This document shows, piece by piece, positions 1 through 5,950 of a stretch of 7,151 nucleotides of DNA (positions are counted from its first letter, which is position 1; the number at the start of each line of letters is the position of its first letter). The position numbers were made by a program, and so were the translations under genes. The notes under the pieces were generated by a model that was not told the origin of the DNA, searched no databases, and saw nothing but the letters and a program-made list of their open reading frames with translations. The DNA is from an uncultured Acetobacter sp. (lineage in GTDB: Bacteria; Pseudomonadota; Alphaproteobacteria; Acetobacterales; Acetobacteraceae): NCBI GenBank assembly GCA_937900755.1, contig CALCDN010000141.1:1-7151 (forward strand), read 5' to 3'.

Positions 1-983
1 TCCTGATCCACGAAAAGAAGCTGTCCTCGCTGCAGCCGATCCTGCCGCTGCTCGAAGCCGTTGTGCAGTCCGGCCGTCCGCTGCTGATCATTGCCGAAGA
101 TGTTGACGGCGAAGCGCTGGCGACCCTGGTTGTCAACAAGCTGCGTGGCGGCCTGAAGATTGCCGCTGTCAAGGCTCCTGGCTTCGGTGACCGCCGCAAG
201 GCCATGCTGGAAGACATTGCCATCCTGACCGGTGGGCAGGTCATCAGCGAAGACCTGGGCATCAAGCTCGAAACGGTCACGCTGACCATGCTTGGCACCG
301 CCAAGAAGGTACACATCGACAAGGAAAACACGACCATTGTTGATGGCGCTGGCAAGTCCGACGACATCAAGGGTCGCGTCAAGCAGATCCGTGCGCAGAT
401 CGAGGAAACCTCCTCCGACTACGACCGTGAAAAGCTGCAGGAACGTCTGGCCAAGCTGGCTGGCGGTGTTGCCGTGATCCGCGTTGGTGGCTCCACGGAA
501 GTGGAAGTGAAGGAACGCAAAGACCGTGTGGACGACGCCCTGCACGCAACCCGCGCAGCCGTTGAAGAAGGCATTGTTCCCGGTGGTGGCACGGCTCTTG
601 CCCGCGCAACCAAGGCCATTGCCCACCTGCACTACCACAATGACGACCAGCGCGTTGGTGGCAACATCATCCTCAGCGCCCTGCAGGCTCCCCTGCGCCA
701 GATCGCCCTGAACGCGGGTGAAGACGGTGCCGTGGTCGCCAACAAGGTGCTCGAAAGCGACGACTACAACTTTGGATTCGACGCACAGGCAGGCGAATAC
801 AAGAACCTAGTCGAAGCCGGTATTATCGACCCGGCCAAGGTTGTCCGTACCGCTCTGCAGGATGCAGCCTCCGTTGCTGGCCTGCTGATCACCACGGAAG
901 CCATGGTTGCAGAACGCCCCGAAAAGAAGGCCGCCCCCTCTGGCGGGCCTGACATGGGCGGCATGGGCGGTATGGACTTCTAA
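1..983 (+). CDS. groEL: 60 kDa chaperonin GroEL, 5'-truncated by the window edge
   Basis: This is the C-terminal 326 codons of GroEL, the ATP-driven double-ring chaperonin that folds cytoplasmic proteins together with GroES. The reading frame is open from base 3 with no start, so the gene begins upstream of the window. By alignment from memory with E. coli GroEL, the first codon matches about residue 221, inside the apical domain. Visible landmarks are the apical substrate-binding helices (QPILPLLEAV; KIAAVKAPGFGDRRKAM), the ATPase segment RVDDALHATRAAVEEG with the catalytic Asp (E. coli D398), the nucleotide-contacting PGGGTAL, and the flexible Gly/Met tail ending GGMGGMDF. The implied full length of about 546 residues is normal for the family. 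An intrinsic terminator follows 77 bases after the stop, so this is the operon end; groES would be expected just upstream, outside the window. Identification is essentially certain. Confidence 0.98.
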   Translation, partial: LIHEKKLSSLQPILPLLEAVVQSGRPLLIIAEDVDGEALATLVVNKLRGGLKIAAVKAPGFGDRRKAMLEDIAILTGGQVISEDLGIKLETVTLTMLGTAKKVHIDKENTTIVDGAGKSDDIKGRVKQIRAQIEETSSDYDREKLQERLAKLAGGVAVIRVGGSTEVEVKERKDRVDDALHATRAAVEEGIVPGGGTALARATKAIAHLHYHNDDQRVGGNIILSALQAPLRQIALNAGEDGAVVANKVLESDDYNFGFDAQAGEYKNLVEAGIIDPAKVVRTALQDAASVAGLLITTEAMVAERPEKKAAPSGGPDMGGMGGMDF

Positions 984-1059
984 GTCCTTCCGACCCGGTT
1001 ATGAGGGTTTTGGGGTAACTGGCCCAGCCAGCACCCCCAATGCCTTGCAAACCATGCAT

Positions 1060-1101
1060 AAGGGCGTGCAAACCTTCGGGTGGGCACGCCCTTTTTGTTT
1101 T
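1060..1101 (+). terminator. Intrinsic terminator of the groEL transcript
   Basis: A 10-bp perfect stem pairs 1060-1069 with 1084-1093. Inside it a 3-bp ACC/GGT stem closes a TTCG tetraloop (1072-1081), giving the very stable C(UUCG)G cap. A T-rich run of TTTTTGTTTT follows at 1092-1101. It lies 77 bases after the groEL stop and points the right way for it. A second, weaker right arm lies about 28 bases downstream (see the repeat at 1083-1133). Confidence 0.9.
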
Positions 1102-1133
1102 GGCTGCCCCGGCACGCTTTATTTTTTGTGGCT
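1083..1133 (+). repeat. Imperfect direct repeat of the terminator right arm plus T-tract
   Basis: Bases 1083-1105 and 1111-1133 align over 23 positions with 18 identities. Both start with GGCACGC and end with GGCT around a T-rich middle. The second copy (1112-1120) can also pair with the terminator's left arm AGGGCGTGC at 1061-1069 if two G-U wobbles are allowed, and it is followed by ATTTTTTG. It could act as a fallback terminator or be a decayed local duplication. Chance similarity in T-rich DNA is also possible. Confidence 0.45.
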
Positions 1134-1181
1134 TTTTTTGGTCACAAATCAGATTGTAAACCAATTCGGCATCAAACCCGA

Positions 1182-1214
1182 TTGCCACCCAGGTCATTTC
1201 GGAATAGATACAAT
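1182..1214 (+). promoter_or_regulatory. Weak candidate sigma-70 promoter for amt
   Basis: TTGCCA at 1182-1187 matches the -35 consensus at five of six positions. At 17 bases spacing lies TAGATA (1205-1210), only a fair -10. The better -10-like TACAAT (1209-1214) sits 21 bases away, which is too far for that -35. The placement about 75-80 bases before the amt ATG is reasonable. This is a guess from consensus only. Confidence 0.25.
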
Positions 1215-1239
1215 AAGATTAGGCCCATCGCTCCTTACC

Positions 1240-1275
1240 ATGAATCTGGCGAGCATCAATGGCTGCGTATTTTGA
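1240..1275 (+). other. Possible 11-codon leader ORF before amt
   Basis: An ATG at 1240 opens an 11-residue frame, MNLASINGCVF, whose TGA stop (1273-1275) overlaps the amt Shine-Dalgarno GAGGAG (1274-1279). A ribosome ending there would sit on the amt initiation region, which is the geometry of a coupling leader. Against it, there is no Shine-Dalgarno before 1240 and the peptide has no run of one amino acid as in attenuator leaders. It may well be chance. Confidence 0.15.
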
Positions 1276-1290
1276 GGAGAACGCATCATC

Positions 1291-2691
1291 ATGTCAGCGC
1301 GACCCTTCCAAGCTGTCAATCCGGCGAGAGGTCCAGTTATTCACAAGGCCACGGCGGTTCTGTCCGCCTGTCTTGTAGCCGCACTCGGCTGTTCCCAGGC
1401 TTATGCCGCGGATGGCCCACCACCCATCGACACGGGTGATACGGCATGGATGCTCACCAGCACCTCACTGGTGCTGCTGATGACCATTCCCGGCCTTGCC
1501 CTGTTTTATGCGGGCATGGTGCGTAAGAAAAACGTGCTGGCCACACTTATGCAGTCCTTTGCACTGTGTTGTCTCATGTCCATTGTGTGGATGGTCGCAG
1601 GGTATTCCCTCGCCTTCACAACCGGAACCCCATGGATTGGTGGATTTTCGCGCGTGCTGCTCAACGGCATTGGCGCGCATATCCATAATGGCGCGGACAT
1701 CGGCTTTACGCTGGGCGCGGATAGCCCCAACGCCACGACCATGACCATTCCCGAGAGCATCTTCATGATGTTCCAGATGACCTTCGCCATCATCACCCCC
1801 GCCCTGATCTGTGGTGCCTATGCCGAACGCATGAAGTTCAGCGCCATGTGCCTCTTCTCCATCCTGTGGTCCCTGGTGGTTTACGCCCCGATTGCCCACT
1901 GGGTCTGGAGCCCGATCGGCTGGCTGGCAGGGCTTGGCACGGCTGACTTTGCCGGTGGCACGGTTGTGCATATCAACGCCGGTGTGGCCGGTCTGGTGTG
2001 CGCCCTGGTGCTGGGACGGCGCAAGGGGTACGGGCAGGACGACCTTTCTCCCTTCAACCTGACCTATGCCGTGATCGGCGCGTCCCTGCTGTGGGTTGGC
2101 TGGTTCGGCTTTAACGCAGGCTCCGCCGTTGGCGCCAACGGCCGTGCGGGCATGGCCATGGCCGCAACACAGATTGCCGCCGCAGGTGCCGGTGTTTCGT
2201 GGATGCTGGCCGAATGGCTGCGTTCGGGCAAGCCCACCGTTCTGGGCGTGATCTCGGGTGCTGTTGGCGGGCTGGTTGCCATTACTCCCGCCGCTGGCTT
2301 TGTGCTGCCTGGCAGTGCTCTGGTTATCGGCCTGATTACCGGCGTTGTCTGCTACTGGGGTGCTACGTCCCTCAAGCACATGATGGGTTATGATGACAGC
2401 CTGGACGCCTTTGGCGTGCATGGTGTGGGCGGCATTGTTGGTGCCCTGCTGACCGGTGTGCTCGCCTATGGCCCGCTTTCCGCAACGGATGCCAATCCTA
2501 CGGGTGTTGTAGGCTCCCTGCACCAGTTGATTGTGCAGGCCGAAGCGGTGCTGGTGACCATTGTATGGTGTGGTGTTGCCTCCTTCATCATCCTCAAGGT
2601 GATTGATCTGGTGATCGGGCTGCGCGTGACCGCGGACCAGGAACTGGAAGGGCTGGATATGTCCCTTCATGGTGAGCGGATCAACAACTGA
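1291..2691 (+). CDS. amt: Ammonium transporter, Amt/AmtB family
   Basis: A 466-residue inner-membrane channel for ammonium uptake. The start at 1291 is supported by GAGGAG at 1274-1279, 11 bases upstream. A signal peptide with AYA cleavage after about A39 precedes the first helix, as in E. coli AmtB; about eleven membrane segments follow. Key AmtB residues are all present: the Phe gate (F161/F165 in FQMTFAIIT), W206 of the ammonium-binding site, D219 in TADFAGG, the twin pore histidines H227 (VVHINAG) and H377 (FGVHGVGG), and F274/S278 in WFGFNAGSA. The C-terminal tail GLRVTADQELEGLDMSLHGE is the conserved cytoplasmic segment that contacts the PII protein GlnK. No glnK gene lies beside it: groEL is upstream and arfB downstream, each separated by a terminator. 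It is therefore probably monocistronic, and any PII partner is encoded elsewhere. The function call is firm. Confidence 0.97.
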   Translation: MSARPFQAVNPARGPVIHKATAVLSACLVAALGCSQAYAADGPPPIDTGDTAWMLTSTSLVLLMTIPGLALFYAGMVRKKNVLATLMQSFALCCLMSIVWMVAGYSLAFTTGTPWIGGFSRVLLNGIGAHIHNGADIGFTLGADSPNATTMTIPESIFMMFQMTFAIITPALICGAYAERMKFSAMCLFSILWSLVVYAPIAHWVWSPIGWLAGLGTADFAGGTVVHINAGVAGLVCALVLGRRKGYGQDDLSPFNLTYAVIGASLLWVGWFGFNAGSAVGANGRAGMAMAATQIAAAGAGVSWMLAEWLRSGKPTVLGVISGAVGGLVAITPAAGFVLPGSALVIGLITGVVCYWGATSLKHMMGYDDSLDAFGVHGVGGIVGALLTGVLAYGPLSATDANPTGVVGSLHQLIVQAEAVLVTIVWCGVASFIILKVIDLVIGLRVTADQELEGLDMSLHGERINN

Positions 2692-2715
2692 GCCGTTAAC
2701 CCTCGCCTTTTCGGC

Positions 2716-2752
2716 AAAAAGCCTCCGTGCCACCGGCACGGGGGCTTTTTTT
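2716..2752 (+). terminator. Intrinsic terminator of amt, possibly bidirectional
   Basis: A 16-bp stem (2716-2731 with 2735-2750, one T-G wobble) closes a 3-base loop ACC and ends in seven T residues (2746-2752). It starts 24 bases after the amt stop. The 5' arm begins with five A residues, so the complement also ends in a T-run and could terminate transcription on the minus strand. Confidence 0.92.
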
Positions 2753-2787
2753 ATGCGCGCACCACGCGCGGGCATGCAAACCATGCT

Positions 2788-3222
2788 ATGCCGTGGGCCA
2801 TGGCCATTCCTATCCTGCCCGCGCTGTCACTCTCTGAATCCGAGCTGGAAGTCAGCTATATTCTGGCGTCCGGCCCTGGTGGGCAGAATGTGAACAAGGT
2901 GGCAACGGCGGCACAACTGCGGTTCAATGCCGCACTGTCTCCCTCCCTGCCTGATCGGATACGCACACGCGTGCTCGAACTGGCCGGAACCCGCGCAACG
3001 CGGGATGGCGTCATTGTCATCACCGCCCGGCGTTTTCGCACCCAGATCCGCAACCGCGAAGACGCCATTGAGCGGCTGGTCGCCCTGATCCGCGAGGCAG
3101 CCCATCGCCCGGCCTTTCGGGTTGCCACACGCCCCGGCCGGGCGGCCCGCCAACGCAGGCTCGATGGCAAGGCCCACCGTGCTGGCATCAAACGTGGGCG
3201 CTCCACCCGGTTTGAGGATTAA
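2788..3222 (+). CDS. arfB: Peptidyl-tRNA hydrolase ArfB (YaeJ-type ribosome rescue factor)
   Basis: A 144-residue member of the class I release-factor-like family; E. coli ArfB has 140. These proteins rescue ribosomes stalled without a stop codon: the GGQ loop hydrolyses the peptidyl-tRNA while a basic tail inserts into the empty mRNA channel. The GGQ motif is at residues 31-33 in SGPGGQNVNK, followed by the fold's conserved core (LRFNA, DGVIVITARRFRTQIRNREDA, LVALIREA). The C-terminal 35-40 residues are rich in Arg/Lys (RPGRAARQRRLDGKAHRAGIKRGR), as expected for the channel-binding tail. There is no stop-codon recognition domain, which separates it from RF1/RF2. The start is uncertain: neither ATG 2788 nor ATG 2800 (MAIPILP...) has a clear Shine-Dalgarno, and the latter fits the usual family start equally well. 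It stands alone between terminated genes. The family call is firm. Confidence 0.93.
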   Translation: MPWAMAIPILPALSLSESELEVSYILASGPGGQNVNKVATAAQLRFNAALSPSLPDRIRTRVLELAGTRATRDGVIVITARRFRTQIRNREDAIERLVALIREAAHRPAFRVATRPGRAARQRRLDGKAHRAGIKRGRSTRFED

Positions 3223-3431
3223 GCCTTCGTCATCCGTCCCGGTTGGCCGCCCCTATTGGCCTTACCTGCGGGCCTATGCTGCGGCCTGTGCATTTTCTGG
3301 CGTTATTTTTCTGCCAAAAGCAATAAAGGCGGCTGGCAGTACATTCCTTGGTCACGACCTTTCATGATACTGGTAAAAAGCTGGCGGCATGGGGCTGCCA
3401 CGCAATTGTGCTCCTTGCATGAGGTATATTC
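3223..3431. other. Intergenic region between arfB and the Cys-module protein gene
   Basis: This 208-base gap holds no convincing small gene. It contains a 6-bp inverted repeat CTGCCA/TGGCAG (3311-3316 and 3334-3339, 17-base spacer), a small palindrome GGTCACGACC (3350-3359), and a hairpin GGCGGC/GCTGCC with a 5-base loop and one wobble (3383-3388 and 3394-3399) about 30 bases before the next start. None has a T-run typical of a terminator, so the end of the arfB transcript is not evident. No confident promoter was found. Confidence 0.4.
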
Positions 3432-3926
3432 ATGACTGTTGTTGCCCGCACCGGACTGGCCGCTCTGCTGCTTGGCTGCGCCACAGCCCTTTCCCTTCCC
3501 AGCGCCCACGCCATGACGGTGAAGGAGTGCCACGAGAAATTCAAGGAAGCCAAAACCGCCAATACCCTCAAGGGGCAGTCCTTCAAGGAATTCAAGTCCA
3601 GTTCCTGCGACGTGGCCCCGGAGGCCACGGCCCCCGCAGCGGCCGCAGCCCCGACCAAGGCGGCCCAACCGGTAACCCCTGCCAGCGCTGAAGCCGCCAA
3701 ACCTGCCAAGGCAATAGCCAGCACGGTTGCCGGGGCCTCCAACGCAACCCTGCCCACGGCCATAGCGGCACAATATGCCAAGCTCAGCCCCGGCAAGGCC
3801 CGCATGAAAACCTGCCTGGACCAGTACAACGCCAACAAGACCAGCAACGCCAATGCCGGGCTGAAATGGATTGAAAAAGGCGGTGGTTACTACAGCGTGT
3901 GCAACAAGCGCCTGAAGGGCGAATAA
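3432..3926 (+). CDS. Secreted protein of unknown function with two Cys-bounded repeat modules
   Basis: A 164-residue protein that I do not assign to a named function. It resembles conserved hypothetical proteins of alphaproteobacteria that share the ending KGGGYYSxCNKRLKG, recalled from memory. GAGG at 3421-3424, 7 bases before the ATG, supports the start. A signal peptide ends at about A27 (SAHA), so export to the periplasm is likely; an imperfect lipobox LLGC at 13-16 makes a lipoprotein a less likely alternative. The mature part has two modules: residues 29-59 and 124-157, each opening and closing with Cys (C33/C59 and C128/C157). They share the spacing C-x3-[FY]-x3-K-T-x-N. Between them lies an Ala/Pro-rich linker (about 61-104), probably disordered. 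The gene looks monocistronic and ends at a large hairpin facing the convergent protease gene. It could bind a ligand or the cell wall, but nothing visible decides this. Confidence 0.85.
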   Translation: MTVVARTGLAALLLGCATALSLPSAHAMTVKECHEKFKEAKTANTLKGQSFKEFKSSSCDVAPEATAPAAAAAPTKAAQPVTPASAEAAKPAKAIASTVAGASNATLPTAIAAQYAKLSPGKARMKTCLDQYNANKTSNANAGLKWIEKGGGYYSVCNKRLKGE

Positions 3927-3930
3927 CGCC

Positions 3931-3987
3931 AAAACCCCGGAGCGTTGGGGCATGCCCCCAAAAGCTCCGGGGTTCTGCCGGGGTTTT
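3931..3987. terminator. Hairpin terminator between convergent genes, with two alternative right arms
   Basis: An 11-bp stem pairs 3933-3943 with 3964-3974 and is topped by a 6-bp inner stem (3945-3950 with 3956-3961, loop CATGC). The 3' side has only TTCT, so the T-run is poor. A second copy of the right arm, CCGGGGTTTT at 3978-3987, is exactly complementary to 3931-3940 and ends in four T residues, so a larger alternative hairpin is possible. The protease gene on the other strand stops at 3988. This element likely serves both convergent transcripts. Confidence 0.7.
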
Positions 3988-4983
3988 CTACCGGGTCCGC
4001 CCCGTGGGTGCCCCGGTGACTGGCCCCATGGCTGACCCAAGGGCTGACCCCATGGCTGGCATGACGTAGAGCATATGCGTGCGATACGAAATCCACACCC
4101 TGTGGGCGGCAAACCAGTCCGCACCCAGCAGCATGTCCACCGTATCCTGCACAGGGGCGACGGTGAGCACGGGCGCTTTTTCCTGCTCCTGCCCAATCTG
4201 CATCATACCAAATTTGTGCCAGTGATAGGTTTGCTGGTGGCCATCCACCCCGCTTGTCAGCCCGCCAGGGTCTGTTGCCAGCATGGACTGGGTAACTCCC
4301 ATGCGCTCGGCCGCACGGGTTGAGACAATGCACGAGCGTGCGCCACTATCCACCAGAGCCTGCATGGCGTGGCCGTCCAGGTCCACACGGGCGATAACCC
4401 GCTCGCCCGCGTTCTGCAAAGGAACCGCGCGGTAGATGTAGCGCCACCCTTGCGGCCCGGAACACTCAGGACTGCCCGCCGACCAGAAGGAGAGCGTGCC
4501 CTGCGCCACGTCAAACTCCACATCATAGCGCGAGAGCAGGTCCCCCCCCACCAGCCCTTCCACCGCGGGGTCCGTCCGGGGGACGGTTGGCAGGGCATCC
4601 ACAGGCATGGAGACAGGCCCAAACTCCAGCCCCCCCATTGTAAACGAGCGCACCACCGCATTGGGCACAATACGCCCCTCTCCCCCCGTGCCATGCACCA
4701 TGGTGTGCATGGTGTGGTCGAGTTGCGTGTCAAACAGTGCCGCGGCCTCGGGCGAGAGCAGGCTCCCCTCCGACCCGGTATCCACAATCATGCGCGCGGC
4801 GTGCCCGTTCAGGCTGACCGGACTGTTTAAAAACCCCAGATCATCGCGCAAGGCCACCCGCGCCACCAGCCTATGGCAGGACTGGGCACTGGCCACGCAC
4901 GGGGCGGCAACCAGCACCGCCATAACAGCCATGCCATACAGCCCACCCCATTGCCCCTTTTGCAAAACCCGGGCTGGCGTCAT
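3988..4983 (-). CDS. Secreted two-lobed retropepsin-like aspartic protease
   Basis: A 331-residue predicted aspartic protease. A signal peptide (hydrophobic 17-33, cleavage near ASA at A33) sends it to the periplasm or outside. Two retropepsin-type lobes follow. Lobe one has MIVDTGS with catalytic D68, a flap-like HGTGGEG (97-103) and the hydrophobic-Gly LVG (144-146). Lobe two has ALVDSGA with D212 and LLG (285-287). Both Asp residues are present, so one chain could form the full active site that retroviral proteases build as a dimer. Cys residues outside the signal are C36, C174 and C218. The C-terminus is five tandem tetrapeptides with invariant third Gly (310-329). The ATG overlaps the pip stop as ATGA, with GGGAG 5 bases upstream inside pip, so translation is probably coupled. 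The natural substrate is unknown. The fold is convincing; activity is inferred. Confidence 0.88.
   Translation of the reverse strand: MTPARVLQKGQWGGLYGMAVMAVLVAAPCVASAQSCHRLVARVALRDDLGFLNSPVSLNGHAARMIVDTGSEGSLLSPEAAALFDTQLDHTMHTMVHGTGGEGRIVPNAVVRSFTMGGLEFGPVSMPVDALPTVPRTDPAVEGLVGGDLLSRYDVEFDVAQGTLSFWSAGSPECSGPQGWRYIYRAVPLQNAGERVIARVDLDGHAMQALVDSGARSCIVSTRAAERMGVTQSMLATDPGGLTSGVDGHQQTYHWHKFGMMQIGQEQEKAPVLTVAPVQDTVDMLLGADWFAAHRVWISYRTHMLYVMPAMGSALGSAMGPVTGAPTGRTR
3997..4056 (-). repeat. Five tandem 12-bp units at the protease C-terminus
   Basis: The 60 bases divide exactly into five 12-base units. The three best, at 4021-4056 on the + strand, follow the pattern TGRCCCMAKGGC; the two at 3997-4020 are more diverged. 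They encode AMGS, ALGS, AMGP, VTGA and PTGR, all with Gly third. They sit after the last structural motif of the protease, so they form a short tail that could vary in length between strains. Confidence 0.7.
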
Positions 4984-5945
4984 GCCAGCTCCCGCGCAAA
5001 ACGGTCTGTGGCGTTGAGCAGGGCGGTCAGGATTCCGGGTTCAAACAGGGCGTGGCCGGCTGCGTCAATCAGTTGAAAATCCGCTTCGGGCCAGGCCCTG
5101 TGCAGGTCCCATGCCGTGCGCACAGGCGTTGCCATGTCGTAGCGGCCTTGCACAATGACAGTTGGAATGTGGCGGATACGGTCCACATTGGCGATAAGCT
5201 GCCCCTCCTCCAGCCAGCCGCCATGCACAAAATAATGGTTTTCAATGCGGGAAAACGCCAAGGCGTAATCGGCCTCGTCATGCTGGCGTTCCATTTCCGG
5301 GCAGGGCAGCAGGGTGAGCGTGCGCCCTTCCCACAGGCTCCATGCCCGTGCGGCCTCCAACCGTACGTCCCTGTCGGCCGAGATCAGGCGCTTGCGGTAA
5401 GCGCCCATCATGTCCGCCCGCTCCGGGGCTGGAATGGGGGCTACAAAATCCTCCCACTTATCCGGGAACAGCCAGGATGCGCCGTCCTGATAGTACCAGA
5501 GCAGTTCGGCCTTGCGCAGGGTAAAAATGCCCCGCAGCATAAGCGCGCTGACACGCCCTGGGTGGGTCTGGGCATAGGCCAGCGCCAAAGTGGACCCCCA
5601 GGACCCGCCAAACACCGCCCATTTTTCCACCCCGCACAGGCTGCGCAGGCGTTCGATATCGGCGACCAGATGCCACGTTGTATTCGCCTCGAGCGAGGCA
5701 TGAGGGCGTGAGCGCCCACACCCGCGCTGGTCAAACAGCACAATGCGGTAGCGCGCGGGGTCGAACAACTGGCGTTGTGCCGCCGAGCACCCGCCCCCCG
5801 GCCCACCGTGCAGGAACACAACAGGAAGACCATCGGGGTTACCGCACTGCTCCCAGTAAACCTGATGCCCCTCGCCTGTGTCCATGTAGCCATGGGCGTA
5901 GGGTTCCACTTCGGGCCATGGGGTGCGGTGCGCATTGGTTATCAT
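4980..5945 (-). CDS. pip: Proline iminopeptidase (alpha/beta hydrolase, peptidase family S33)
   Basis: A 321-residue cytoplasmic enzyme that removes N-terminal proline from peptides. Numbered from ATG 5945: oxyanion-hole HGGPG at 46-50, the family segment DQRGCGRS at 72-79, nucleophile elbow GGSWGS with S115, acid D270 in GRYDMATPV, and H298 in AAGHALFE, which completes the triad. Glu residues in SLWEG (206) and SRIENHYF (235) match those known in the Serratia enzyme to hold the substrate amino group. There is no signal peptide. I chose ATG 5945 over an in-frame TTG at 5954 because AGAAGG (5960-5955) lies 9 bases before the ATG but directly abuts the TTG, and the TTG would overlap the xerC stop. 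Only 5 bases separate it from xerC, and its TGA overlaps the next ATG. Function is firm. Confidence 0.95.
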   Translation of the reverse strand: MITNAHRTPWPEVEPYAHGYMDTGEGHQVYWEQCGNPDGLPVVFLHGGPGGGCSAAQRQLFDPARYRIVLFDQRGCGRSRPHASLEANTTWHLVADIERLRSLCGVEKWAVFGGSWGSTLALAYAQTHPGRVSALMLRGIFTLRKAELLWYYQDGASWLFPDKWEDFVAPIPAPERADMMGAYRKRLISADRDVRLEAARAWSLWEGRTLTLLPCPEMERQHDEADYALAFSRIENHYFVHGGWLEEGQLIANVDRIRHIPTVIVQGRYDMATPVRTAWDLHRAWPEADFQLIDAAGHALFEPGILTALLNATDRFARELA

Positions 5946-5950
5946 AACCC

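Larger units (their letters stand above)
1102..1290 (+). other. Upstream region of amt (non-coding)
   Basis: This is the rest of the 307-base gap between groEL and amt. I see no conserved protein and no RNA gene. It is AT-richer than its surroundings, with T-runs at 1122-1127 and 1133-1139 and a 6-bp inverted repeat TTTGTG/CACAAA (1125-1130 and 1143-1148). A weak sigma-70-like pair and a possible 11-codon leader (1240-1275) are listed separately. I looked for a sigma-54 site of the TGGCAC-N5-TTGC type, expected for NtrC-controlled amt genes, and found none on this strand. Confidence 0.5.

Noticed and set aside
974..987. A small dyad GGACTT-CT-AAGTCC spanning the groEL stop codon
   Set aside because: The loop is too small for a good RNA hairpin, and most of it is fixed by the conserved Met-Asp-Phe-stop ending.
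995..1022. Inverted repeat CCGGTTA/TAACTGG downstream of groEL
   Set aside because: Seven pairs with a wobble and a 14-base loop, no T-run; much weaker than the true terminator that follows.
1101..1290. A sigma-54 (NtrC-type) promoter for amt
   Set aside because: Stretches such as CGGCAT...TTGCC have the two elements four bases too far apart; no site with correct spacing was found.
1465..2784. A 439-codon open frame on the minus strand across amt
   Set aside because: It mirrors a GC-rich membrane-protein gene. Its translation is full of His, Gln, Asn and Gly with no domain or hydrophobic pattern, and amt on the other strand is unmistakable.
3122..3367. An 81-codon plus frame leaving arfB and covering part of the gap, as a possible arfB frameshift extension
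   Set aside because: arfB is already complete with a normal basic tail and family length; the extra frame has no ArfB-like or other motif.
3303..4196. A 297-codon minus-strand frame across the Cys-module gene, the terminator and the protease end
   Set aside because: It runs out of frame through the protease and antisense through the secreted protein. Its Gly/Arg-rich product shows no family motif.
5052..5711. A 219-codon plus-strand frame opposite pip
   Set aside because: Antisense shadow of a well-conserved hydrolase; no recognisable motif and no ribosome-binding site.
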